A DNA stretch of 6,949 nucleotides, taken from Ruminococcaceae bacterium UBA1320 (GTDB lineage Bacteria; Bacillota; Clostridia; Oscillospirales; Ethanoligenentaceae). The DNA is taken from positions 1-6,949 of the forward strand of contig DBTI01000269.1 in assembly GCA_002306975.1 (NCBI GenBank), in the 5' to 3' direction. The notes below the pieces were generated by a model. The model did not search any database and was not told the DNA's origin. It was given only the letters and a program-made list of their open reading frames with translations. Of this stretch, positions 1 to 5,385 are shown one piece after another. Position numbers and translations under genes: made by a program. Numbering within the stretch: position 1 is the stretch's first letter; every line of letters starts with the position of its first letter.

Positions 1-855
1 GCGCAGCGCGAGGGGTATTTCAAAGAGCAGGGCCTTAATGTCAGCGTTATTCAGGCTACAGGCGGAACACATGCAACCGCGGTTGTCAGCGGCTCGGCTT
101 GGGCGGTTATCGGAGGAATCGACACAATCGCGCTCGCTGACAAGGGCAACTCCGACCCCATTACGGGCGTTGTCAACGTTGTCAACCGTGCCAACGTCTA
201 TCTCGTTTGCAAAAAAGGCACAGGGCCAAAGAGTAGCAGTGACGCCGACTTAAAGGCGTTTTTAAAGGGAAAGATAATAGTAGCGGGGCGTCACGGCGGC
301 TCACCTAATCTTTTAACCCGTTATCTGCTCATCAAGCTCGGTTTGAACCCCGAAAAAGATGTAACCTTGTCTGAGCCCGCCGATGCCGCAACCGTCGTCG
401 CGATGCTTCAAAACGGAGCGGGCGATATCGGCAACGGCGCGGAACCGCAGATCAGCGAAGGTATTTCCAAAGGCGTTTGGGGCGAACCGTTCTACAAGTT
501 CCCGGATTTGGGCGATTACTCCTATTCTGTCTGCGGCGTTAAAAAATCCACCATTGACAACGACCCGCAGACCGTTCAAAAATTTGTTAACGCCATTCTC
601 AAGGCGCTGAAAACAGTGCAGGATGACAAAACACTTGCCGCGAAGGATTTGAAGCTTGAGTTCCCTACCCTTTCCGACAGCGCCCTTGAAGCGTCGTTAA
701 AACGAGCATATGAAGATAATTTGTGGAGTCCGGAAGGCTTCATATCAGAAAAAGCAGTCGACAACGACATGGACGTTTTGATTGCAACCGGAATTTACAA
801 CGGCGGCTATTCCTACAAAACACTTGTCGACATGCAATTTCTAAACAAAAATTGA
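1..855 (+). CDS. ABC transporter substrate-binding protein (NMT1/SsuA-like), 5'-truncated by the window edge
   Basis: The frame is open from base 1 to a TGA at 853-855 and gives 284 residues with no start, so the signal peptide and first few dozen residues lie outside the window. The visible start (EGYFKEQGLNVSVIQATGG, residues 4-22) is the usual opening of the NMT1/SsuA type II periplasmic-binding fold, followed by a small-residue ligand loop (GGTHATAVVSGSA, 21-33). The inter-lobe segment AGRHGGSPN (95-103) and the GAEPQ loop (146-150) fit the same fold. By family it would be a lipid-anchored extracellular receptor delivering a small solute (sulfonate, nitrate, thiamine-precursor or similar) to an ABC permease; the substrate cannot be read from the sequence. 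Permease and ATPase genes are not in the window, and downstream DNA starts a new promoter, so this is the last gene of its operon here. Confidence 0.85.
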   Translation, partial: AQREGYFKEQGLNVSVIQATGGTHATAVVSGSAWAVIGGIDTIALADKGNSDPITGVVNVVNRANVYLVCKKGTGPKSSSDADLKAFLKGKIIVAGRHGGSPNLLTRYLLIKLGLNPEKDVTLSEPADAATVVAMLQNGAGDIGNGAEPQISEGISKGVWGEPFYKFPDLGDYSYSVCGVKKSTIDNDPQTVQKFVNAILKALKTVQDDKTLAAKDLKLEFPTLSDSALEASLKRAYEDNLWSPEGFISEKAVDNDMDVLIATGIYNGGYSYKTLVDMQFLNKN

Positions 856-858
856 CCG

Positions 859-887
859 TTTACATATGGGAATAATTGATTTATAAT
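859..887 (+). promoter_or_regulatory. Sigma-A-type promoter for the 1035 gene
   Basis: TTTACA (859-864), a 17-base spacer and a perfect TATAAT (882-887) begin 4 bases after the stop of the substrate-binding protein. Transcription would start near 894, leaving a leader of about 140 bases that contains the 924-958 hairpin before the 122-aa gene. A second, closer promoter around 972-1007 was considered but its boxes are weak. Confidence 0.6.
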
Positions 888-923
888 ATTTATAGCAATT
901 ATAAAGTTAAAATGGAATGGTTT

Positions 924-958
924 TGTTATCTCCCCCGCTTTTGGCGGGGGAGATAACA
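924..958. repeat. C-rich palindromic repeat, copy 1 (15-bp perfect stem)
   Basis: Arms 924-938 (TGTTATCTCCCCCGC) and 944-958 are perfectly complementary around a 5-base loop. No T-tract follows on either strand, so it is not a canonical intrinsic terminator. The core TCTCCCCCGC recurs in the palindrome at 2112-2144, so this looks like a dispersed intergenic palindromic repeat. It lies in the leader of the 1035 gene and could affect processing, stability or partial termination of that transcript. Confidence 0.75.
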
Positions 959-1034
959 TCCTGCTTTCCCGTTTTTATTTGAAATTGCAATAATGATATA
1001 GAAAAATAAAGGACTGCCGAAAGGGGAAAAAATA

Positions 1035-1403
1035 ATGGCTATTGAAGATTTTTCACCCAGCGCGGAATATAAAAAATTCGAAGAATTAAACGGTGAGGAC
1101 ACTTTTATAAATCTTAACCTAATCTATATCGAGTTCGCAATGAACGAGGTTTATACCGAGGACAGCGGCGCAAACGGCGAGTTTGACGAGTTGTGCCGCG
1201 ATGCGCTTGAAATTTACCTTGATGAGCAATTCGACAGCTTTAATGTTGTTGATGTCACCGACGGCATTGTTTTCATCATGCAGGACAGCAATTATTCTGT
1301 TTCGGAATATACAAGAACCTATCGCCGCAACCGTGACAAGATCTGCGAAGAGCTGCTTGCCTATCTTCAAAAGACAAGGAGCGACTTGGTTCAAAACGAC
1401 TGA
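1035..1403 (+). CDS. Hypothetical acidic protein, 122 aa
   Basis: I do not recognise a family. The ATG at 1035 is preceded by AAGGGG (1021-1026) at 8 bases, and the frame ends in TGA at 1401-1403. The product is soluble-looking, with no signal peptide or membrane segment, and strongly acidic (28 Asp/Glu against 10 Lys/Arg by my count). Acidic residues dominate the first 90 positions, while the C-terminal stretch with TRTYRRNRDK (about 93-102) carries most of the basic charge and looks helical. Alternating hydrophobic runs such as FINLNLIYIEF and FNVVDVTDGIVFIMQ suggest a compact alpha/beta fold. It has its own promoter and terminator and so seems monocistronic. Codon composition resembles its neighbours. 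The coding call is secure; the function is unknown. Confidence 0.8.
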   Translation: MAIEDFSPSAEYKKFEELNGEDTFINLNLIYIEFAMNEVYTEDSGANGEFDELCRDALEIYLDEQFDSFNVVDVTDGIVFIMQDSNYSVSEYTRTYRRNRDKICEELLAYLQKTRSDLVQND

Positions 1404-1414
1404 TGACATAATAT

Positions 1415-1465
1415 AAAATCAATCGGAAAGTTTCGTCGGTTGACGGAGCTTTCCGATTGATTTTT
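1415..1465 (+). terminator. Rho-independent terminator of the 1035 gene
   Basis: A 16-bp perfect stem (1415-1430 with 1449-1464) continues inward through wobble pairs to CGTC/GACG (1434-1437/1442-1445) closing a GGTT loop, about 23 pairs in all. The arms carry the A-run on the left and a run of five T on the right (1461-1465), so it could act in both directions. Confidence 0.9.
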
Positions 1466-1510
1466 GGTGCAGAAAAAGGAAATTTTAAAAACCTTTACCT
1501 TTACTTAACT

Positions 1511-1539
1511 TTGTGTTCATAGTTTCTGGGTAGTATAAT
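1511..1539 (+). promoter_or_regulatory. Sigma-A-type promoter of the GtrA-family gene
   Basis: TTGTGT (1511-1516), a 17-base spacer and a perfect TATAAT (1534-1539) lie 31 bases before the start codon. The preceding terminator isolates this promoter from the upstream gene, so the GtrA gene is an independent unit. Confidence 0.75.
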
Positions 1540-1570
1540 AATAAAGAAGCAAAGGTGCGGAGGTATTAAA

Positions 1571-2029
1571 ATGATTGGCAGCATCACACTGAAAAATAAA
1601 AACCTGCGCCAGTTTTTAAGCTACGTCATTGTCGGCGGTGTCGCAACCGTAGTAGAATGGGGATTGTTCTGGCTTTTTACCTATCCGCTTAAGCTTAACC
1701 AAAACCTCAGCTTTACGATAGCCTTTGTCTTCTCCACCCTTGTAAACATGCTGCTCGGCAAAAAGATGACGTTTAAAAATTCCAGCGTTATCAACAAAAG
1801 CGACAGCAACACAATAAATGTAATCAAGGAAACTGTTTTAATCTATCTTGTCGCTGTTATCGGTTATGTTTTTAATATTTTGCTGCTCAATTTTTTCACC
1901 GGCTCGTTTCATCTCAACGCAATGGGTGCTAAGATGATTGCAACAGGCATCGTGTTCTTTTGGAACTATCTTGCGAGAAGGCTTGGAATATACCGTGATA
2001 ACGGCAAGCCGTCGGATATTCCCGCATAA
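1571..2029 (+). CDS. GtrA-family integral membrane protein
   Basis: This is a 152-aa protein with four predicted membrane segments (about 14-37, 45-66, 87-109, 117-137), the size and topology of the GtrA family (PF04138). Family marks are the FLSYVIVGGVATVVEW segment in TM1, the NMLLGKKMTF turn (59-68) after TM2, and the C-terminal FFWNYLARRLGIY (129-141). GtrA-like proteins are thought to assist translocation or use of polyprenyl-linked sugars for cell-surface polysaccharide or teichoic-acid glycosylation. No glycosyltransferase partner is adjacent here, so the sugar and acceptor are unknown. The start is well supported by CGGAGGT (1558-1564) 6 bases ahead of the ATG. It has its own promoter and a terminator right after the stop. 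Confidence 0.9.
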   Translation: MIGSITLKNKNLRQFLSYVIVGGVATVVEWGLFWLFTYPLKLNQNLSFTIAFVFSTLVNMLLGKKMTFKNSSVINKSDSNTINVIKETVLIYLVAVIGYVFNILLLNFFTGSFHLNAMGAKMIATGIVFFWNYLARRLGIYRDNGKPSDIPA

Positions 2030-2038
2030 TAAAAAAAT

Positions 2039-2099
2039 AAAGGTCTGCCTTTTAACCGTTTGCGGAAACTGTTCGCTGCGGTTTGAAGGCAGACCTTTT
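2039..2099. terminator. Bidirectional terminator between convergent genes
   Basis: A 13-bp perfect outer stem (2039-2051 with 2086-2098, AAAGGTCTGCCTT) is extended by an inner AACCG/CGGTT helix (2054-2058/2079-2083). On the plus strand it ends in TTTT just after the GtrA stop. On the minus strand it is followed by a long T-rich run (complement of 2030-2038). It can therefore stop the GtrA transcript and any read-through from the leftward operon. Confidence 0.85.
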
Positions 2100-2111
2100 C
2101 GATTTGAAAGA

Positions 2112-2144
2112 TGTGTCTCCCCCGCCTCCGGCGGGGGAGACACA
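2112..2144. repeat. C-rich palindromic repeat, copy 2 (15-bp perfect stem)
   Basis: Arms 2112-2126 (TGTGTCTCCCCCGCC) and 2130-2144 pair perfectly around a TCC loop. It shares the core TCTCCCCCGC/GCGGGGGAGA with copy 1 at 924-958. The outer arm bases differ between the two copies (TGTTA against TGTG), yet each stays complementary to its own partner arm. Confidence 0.75.
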
Positions 2145-2184
2145 AAAAACAAATCCTATATATTTGTTATACTGCTATAAAACA

Positions 2185-2225
2185 ATTCTTTCCCCTCCCC
2201 TTCTCTTAAGGGGAGGGGAAAGAAT
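2185..2225 (-). terminator. 18-bp palindrome downstream of the leftward operon, probable terminator
   Basis: Arms 2185-2202 (ATTCTTTCCCCTCCCCTT) and 2208-2225 pair perfectly around a 5-base loop, 7 bases past the stop of the YhfC-type gene. Read leftward the stem is followed by TGTTTTATAG, a modest T-tract, so termination of the operon is plausible but not textbook. Its C-rich arms resemble the two other palindromes in style but not in exact sequence. Confidence 0.6.
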
Positions 2226-2232
2226 GCCTCGC

Positions 2233-3060
2233 CTAATTGGAAATAGCCTCATTTACTTTTTCACCACTGGCAAACAGCTTGCGAGACTTCAAAATGAAGA
2301 CAACGGACACTACTGCAAAAAGTACGATTATGCCTTCTATTATCATGGTATTAACGCCGATCTGCGATAAGTACGCCGCCAGGAAATCAAGCAAGGCATG
2401 TAAAAGGATTGAAAGCGCGAAAAAGACATAGCGCCTTTTTTTAACGGCATAAAACACAAGCAGCGACAGCGCAATATGTATGAGAAGCGTGCTTACGCGT
2501 TCGATGCCTCCGGCAAGGAAAAAATACGAGGGAAGGCTGATAAGCTGCTGTCGCGCCGTCGCAAGGGCGGTAACCTGCTCCGGCATGCCTGCCAATTTCT
2601 TTAAAAACGAATCAAAAGTGCCTCCGTTAATCATCATTGAATAAATGACGTTGTTTATCTGCGTTAAGGCGAGTATTCCGCCGATATAGATAATTTCAAG
2701 ACCGCCGTGGCCTATGCCGTATGCCACGCCGTGTTTCCACTCATTTCTGTTTTTAAAAAACAGTTTAAACCCGACAAGCCGCCCTGTTTCTTCAAATATT
2801 CCCGCCATAAGACCGCCGTATATTGAAACGAAAAGCGCATTTTTGAAAAACGCGACGGTGGATCCGTTGATCACAAGTATGTAACGATTGATAAACCCCT
2901 CAATGATCAAAGCGAAAACGAGAAAAGCACCGGCACCGACAAGAACAGGAATAAACCCCGGTTTCTTTTTTACCATAAAGACAATTAGAAATACAATAAA
3001 AAATGTTAACGGTACAATCATGGAGAAAAACATGGCTGCGATTGACAAACCACTTACCAT
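2233..3060 (-). CDS. YhfC-family glutamic-type intramembrane protease
   Basis: The 275-aa polytopic membrane protein has about seven or eight hydrophobic segments. It carries the motif order of the YhfC family, related to the CPBP/Rce1 (Abi) intramembrane proteases: EETGR (90-94), GHGGLE (117-122), ER followed by His (E187, R188, H195 in IERVSTLLIHIALS), and HALLD (221-225). In this superfamily the paired glutamates and the histidines form the catalytic site inside the membrane; all are present here, so it looks active. The length is close to family norms. The ATG follows AGGGGGT at good spacing. It is the third gene of a leftward operon, 34 bases after the DUF1648 gene, so the same GntR repressor probably controls it. 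The natural substrate is unknown; relatives in the superfamily act in peptide maturation or in immunity to bacteriocins. Confidence 0.85.
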   Translation of the reverse strand: MVSGLSIAAMFFSMIVPLTFFIVFLIVFMVKKKPGFIPVLVGAGAFLVFALIIEGFINRYILVINGSTVAFFKNALFVSIYGGLMAGIFEETGRLVGFKLFFKNRNEWKHGVAYGIGHGGLEIIYIGGILALTQINNVIYSMMINGGTFDSFLKKLAGMPEQVTALATARQQLISLPSYFFLAGGIERVSTLLIHIALSLLVFYAVKKRRYVFFALSILLHALLDFLAAYLSQIGVNTMIIEGIIVLFAVVSVVFILKSRKLFASGEKVNEAISN

Positions 3061-3094
3061 TTGAAAACCCCCTTTTAAAAATATTGATTCAATT

Positions 3095-4171
3095 TTACTT
3101 TGCGTAAAAAGAATAAATAACTGTTATAAGCACAAAGGCAAGGATGCCAAGCATAAAAATCCAAGCGGCAGGTCTTGCAAAATTAACTGTATAACCAATA
3201 CCTACGCGCTTTTCCACAAATACAGACGGATCGGACGGGTTATAGTAAAACATTCCGAGCACCCATTTTGCATCGTCGTCAAGAATAGCGCCGGAGGGCT
3301 TTTTTACACGCACAAAGCGAAAGTAAACGACAAATATCAGTACAGTCAGAAGCAGCGTTATAATAACTGGTATGTTAAACAGAAGCGGATGAACAAATGT
3401 GATAAAACCGATTTCCACTGTAAGAAAGTCAATTTCCATAAAAATTCCGGTTAATAATATGATGATATTTATATATTTTCTATAGCGCATTGACTCAGGA
3501 GCGGCGTTCGGGTTTCCACGCACAGAAGCAGGCGCGCGCCGCGTAAGAAGAAAGGATGCGGCAATGATTGCGGCAATCACTATTTCAACAAAAACAGGGT
3601 TTAAAACGATACCCCACGATTTTTGCGACCATGCATCCGCGGCTGTGAAGCTGTAATGGGTGGCAATTATATCAGGCATGCTGCCATAGCCCCAAAAAGC
3701 CACGACGATAGTAGTAATAAGCAAGGGAAGAAGCAGCAGAATATATGCCGCCGAAATCACCGCTTCCCGCTCTGGAACCCCTGTTTCAATGACAATTTTA
3801 TTTTGGACAAGATTGCCGTTATTCAGATTTTCGGCTTTAAAAGCGCGTGTGCGCCGGTTGGCGATAACAAAGACAATTGTTTCCGCGATTAATACCGCGA
3901 AAATTCCAATTAGAAATGCTTTTACCCTTGCTTCTTCCGTCGTAGAATTGAAGTAATAGATTGAAATAATCATTGTTATGATTACTGCGACGGAAATCGA
4001 CTCAAGCAAATAGCGCCGCCTGATCTGTTTGGCATTGTCACTGCTCCATACTTCATTGTCACCAAAAACAACACCGAAGAGAACGTTTTTCCTTGAAAAC
4101 CACGGTTCGATGATAAACAGAAAAACGACGAAAATATAAGTCACTGCAATGATAATTGAACTTGTGTTCAT
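3095..4171 (-). CDS. DUF1648 / DUF5808 integral membrane protein
   Basis: The 358-aa protein has about eight hydrophobic segments (near 4-21, 58-75, 84-104, 137-160, 190-210, 234-255, 260-285, 334-355). A DUF1648 motif lies at about 160-185 (MPDIIATHYSFTAADAW), matching the usual LPD-x-IPTHF-type pattern. A C-terminal cytosolic DUF5808-like block lies at 298-330 (DDDAKWVLGMFYYNPSDP, then VEKR-GIG and NFARP). DUF1648 also occurs in SdpI, the immunity protein against the SdpC peptide toxin of Bacillus subtilis, but the SdpI C-terminal domain is not evident here. Its ATG overlaps the stop of the GntR gene (ATGA, 4168-4171), which implies translational coupling, and GGGAGG at 4181-4186 is its own ribosome site. 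Pairing of such proteins with YtrA-type GntR regulators is common in Firmicutes. The biochemical function is not established; a sensor or protective envelope protein is plausible. Confidence 0.85.
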   Translation of the reverse strand: MNTSSIIIAVTYIFVVFLFIIEPWFSRKNVLFGVVFGDNEVWSSDNAKQIRRRYLLESISVAVIITMIISIYYFNSTTEEARVKAFLIGIFAVLIAETIVFVIANRRTRAFKAENLNNGNLVQNKIVIETGVPEREAVISAAYILLLLPLLITTIVVAFWGYGSMPDIIATHYSFTAADAWSQKSWGIVLNPVFVEIVIAAIIAASFLLTRRAPASVRGNPNAAPESMRYRKYINIIILLTGIFMEIDFLTVEIGFITFVHPLLFNIPVIITLLLTVLIFVVYFRFVRVKKPSGAILDDDAKWVLGMFYYNPSDPSVFVEKRVGIGYTVNFARPAAWIFMLGILAFVLITVIYSFYAK

Positions 4172-4557
4172 TGAGTATTGCCTCCCAGCTCGTCAAAAAT
4201 GTTATCCATGATTTGATGAATAATAGCACGATCAACTTTACGCGTAATTGCTTCTGAAACAATGTTTTTCAAAGAATTCTCCGCTATTTCAAGAAACTGT
4301 ACTACGTTTTTTTCGGAATCACCCGCGCGGATAACCGCTCCGCGATTTCGCAGAATTTCGATGAATCCCTCACTTTGAAGCCGCTTGTATGCTTTATTGA
4401 CGGTGTGGAGGTTAACGCCAATGTCTGCTCCGAGCGTGCGGACAGATGGAAGCGGATCGCCATCCCTGAGCTTGCCTGTGGCGATACCCGTAACAATGCC
4501 GTTGCGGATTTGCATATAGATTGGTTCATCAGATGCAAAATCCATGTTCAGCAGCAT
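4168..4557 (-). CDS. GntR-family repressor, YtrA subfamily
   Basis: From the Met at 4557 the protein is 129 aa. It has an N-terminal winged helix-turn-helix (EPIYMQIRNGIVTG at 11-24, then LPSVRTLGADIGVNLHTVNKAY at 36-57 and the wing near 64-78) and only a short helical dimerisation tail. That is the size and layout of YtrA-type GntR regulators, which lack a large effector domain and usually repress their own membrane-protein operon. An in-frame ATG at 4581 would add eight residues (MKQEGGHN), but it would leave a 5' leader of only a few bases after the likely promoter and has no ribosome site. The 4557 ATG has AGGAGGG at 6 bases, and that Shine-Dalgarno lies inside the proposed extension. First gene of the GntR-DUF1648-YhfC operon. 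Confidence 0.9.
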   Translation of the reverse strand: MLLNMDFASDEPIYMQIRNGIVTGIATGKLRDGDPLPSVRTLGADIGVNLHTVNKAYKRLQSEGFIEILRNRGAVIRAGDSEKNVVQFLEIAENSLKNIVSEAITRKVDRAIIHQIMDNIFDELGGNTQ

Positions 4558-4563
4558 ATTATG

Positions 4564-4570
4564 CCCTCCT
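4564..4570 (-). promoter_or_regulatory. Ribosome binding site fixing the GntR start
   Basis: AGGAGGG on the minus strand is 6 bases upstream of the ATG at 4557. It falls within the sequence that would be translated from the upstream ATG at 4581, which argues for the shorter protein. Confidence 0.85.
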
Positions 4571-4590
4571 TCTTGTTTCATATGTTCTAT

Positions 4591-4619
4591 AATATATATA
4601 ACAGTTGAACTGATTACAA
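4591..4619 (-). promoter_or_regulatory. Promoter of the GntR operon with embedded palindrome
   Basis: Read on the minus strand, TTGTAA (4614-4619), a 17-base spacer and TATATT (4591-4596) form a sigma-A-type promoter, with the start expected near 4584. The spacer contains CAGTTGAACTG (4602-4612), a perfect 5-bp inverted repeat around one base. Repressor bound there would block RNA polymerase, the expected arrangement for an autoregulated YtrA-type operon. An alternative -10, TATTAT, overlaps two bases further downstream. Confidence 0.6.
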
Positions 4620-4651
4620 GACATTTTTTAAAATTATTTAATTCTTTTATT

Positions 4652-4867
4652 TATATAGAGTCCAGAAACAATTCACATGCAAGCTAATCAAATCACCAAG
4701 CTTTTTTGGACTCTATTTAGTGCAATCGCAATTGCACGACGCATGGTGCATTTGCGATTGCAAAACTTCTAGCACGGATGTGCGCGCGTCATGGCGTTTA
4801 GCCTCTGGCCACAGCCACACTATATACAGTCCAAGAATGCATGAAATCATTATTGGACTGTATATAG
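4652..4867. repeat. Block of nested inverted repeats, MITE-like or structured RNA
   Basis: Four copies of a 13-14-base motif alternate in orientation: TATATAGAGTCCA (4652-4664), its inverse (4707-4719), TATATACAGTCCAA (4821-4834) and its inverse (4853-4866). They make two hairpins (10-bp arms 4655-4664/4707-4716; 15-bp perfect arms 4820-4834/4853-4867), and the outermost copies form imperfect terminal inverted repeats for the whole block. Between them is a third hairpin (4721-4762) and a GC-rich core (about 4770-4819) with small stems. TATATAG occurs in the same orientation at both ends (4652-4658, 4861-4867), which could be a target duplication, though the TATATA part is itself palindromic. 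No ORF is present. With the promoter region it fills most of the gene-free 4582-5020 stretch. In the rest (4868-4976) I see only AT-rich DNA and one copy of a short shared motif. Confidence 0.6.
4721..4762. repeat. Hairpin inside the inverted-repeat block
   Basis: TGCAATCGCAA (4721-4731) pairs with 4752-4762. After one T:T mismatch TGCAC (4733-4737) pairs with GTGCA (4746-4750), leaving an 8-base loop. Sixteen pairs with a single mismatch make it a very stable stem. It has no T-tract and so is not a terminator. Confidence 0.7.
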
Positions 4868-4976
4868 AACCTTAACGCTTTATGAATCGGTTGTTATTGC
4901 AAATTTTAAATAAAAGTAAAAGATATCAGCACCATTTCGCTTTGATTTTGTAATTGCTATAATTAAGATTACTCGT

Positions 4977-5017
4977 AAAAAAGAACCGCTACGGATGTAA
5001 TCCATAACAGTTCTTTT
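4977..5017 (-). terminator. Terminator of the 46-aa protein gene
   Basis: AAAAGAAC (4979-4986) pairs with GTTCTTTT (5010-5017), with an inner GGAT/ATCC helix (4993-4996/5000-5003) around a 3-base loop. Read leftward it begins 4 bases after the stop codon and ends in a run of six T, a standard intrinsic terminator. It also carries T's on the plus strand and may stop transcription in both directions. Confidence 0.8.
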
Positions 5018-5020
5018 GCT

Positions 5021-5161
5021 TTATAACTTCTTTTTGTCCTTCTTTTGCTGGTCTTTCATCAGACGGCCCTCTCCGGCGTTCTCACCCAACTGATCATTGG
5101 AGCGCTGTGGGTTTTGACTTTTTTGTTTGCTGTTGTCTTTTTTCTCCCGGTCATTCGGCAT
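5021..5161 (-). CDS. Small hydrophilic Lys/Gln/Asn-rich protein, 46 aa
   Basis: I do not recognise this protein. Starting at the ATG at 5161 it runs 46 residues, MPNDREKKDN... to ...DQQKKDKKKL. It uses only twelve kinds of amino acid: no aromatic residue, Ile, Val, Thr, Cys or His. By my count there are 13 basic and 8 acidic residues, with a lysine-rich tail. It is probably disordered and cytosolic, with no signal or membrane segment. Composition recalls small spore-associated or stress proteins of Firmicutes, but no motif proves that. The frame stays open upstream to an ATG at 5260, but only the 5161 start has a ribosome site (GAGGGGG, 7 bases away), and a terminator follows the stop directly. 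Those two signals together argue that the short gene is real. Confidence 0.65.
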   Translation of the reverse strand: MPNDREKKDNSKQKSQNPQRSNDQLGENAGEGRLMKDQQKKDKKKL

Positions 5162-5168
5162 ATTTGTT

Positions 5169-5175
5169 CCCCCTC
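5169..5175 (-). promoter_or_regulatory. Ribosome binding site of the 46-aa gene
   Basis: GAGGGGG on the minus strand lies 7 bases ahead of the ATG at 5161 and decides the short start over the upstream in-frame ATG at 5260, which has no comparable site. Confidence 0.75.
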
Positions 5176-5356
5176 TTATTTGAAACTGCAACAATAATTC
5201 AATACTTATCTTGTTCCTTAAAAGTAAAATTATGTGAGTGAAATCAGAATTTAAGCGCATTTAGTTTTTAGAATCCTAACAATGTCTAAACCCAATATGA
5301 AATTAAAGGGTTTTAATCTACTATAAAATATTATCAAAAAAATATAGATCAACATC

Positions 5357-5385
5357 TTGACAATGGGCGAAATGTTGCATATACT
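5357..5385 (+). promoter_or_regulatory. Near-consensus promoter of the ROK regulator gene
   Basis: A perfect TTGACA (5357-5362), a 17-base spacer and TATACT (5380-5385, five of six) give the strongest promoter in the window. The start would fall near 5392, about 73 bases before the ATG. Nothing else in the roughly 300-bp gene-free stretch 5162-5464 is clearly functional apart from this promoter, the repeats that overlap it and the ribosome sites; 5261-5350 is AT-rich with only a weak 6-bp AAACCC/GGGTTT inverted repeat (5288-5313). Confidence 0.8.

Noticed and set aside
924..958. Intrinsic terminator of the substrate-binding protein gene
   Set aside because: No T-tract follows the stem on either strand, and a strong promoter lies between the stop codon and the hairpin. 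Partial termination cannot be excluded.
1119..1409. Minus-strand open frame of 96 codons opposite the acidic protein gene
   Set aside because: It lacks a ribosome site and family signature, and the plus-strand gene has promoter, ribosome site and terminator.
1838..2370. Open frames on both strands across the GtrA 3' end and the convergent hairpin zone
   Set aside because: They translate through the terminator and palindromes (repetitive Pro/Gly-rich peptides) and have no start signals.
4558..4581. Eight-codon N-terminal extension of the GntR regulator from an upstream ATG
   Set aside because: No ribosome site precedes 4581, the predicted transcription start is only a few bases away, and the strong AGGAGGG serving the 4557 ATG lies inside the extension.
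4652..4867. Integron attC site or intact insertion sequence
   Set aside because: No attC core sites and no transposase or integrase frame can be found within or beside the block.
4942..4963. Promoter around TATAAT at 4958-4963
   Set aside because: No acceptable -35 box exists at 16-18 bases, and plus-strand transcription would run straight into the 4977-5017 stem.
5162..5260. 33-codon N-terminal extension of the 46-aa protein
   Set aside because: The extension has a different, hydrophobic composition and no Shine-Dalgarno at 5260; the 5161 ATG has one at ideal spacing.
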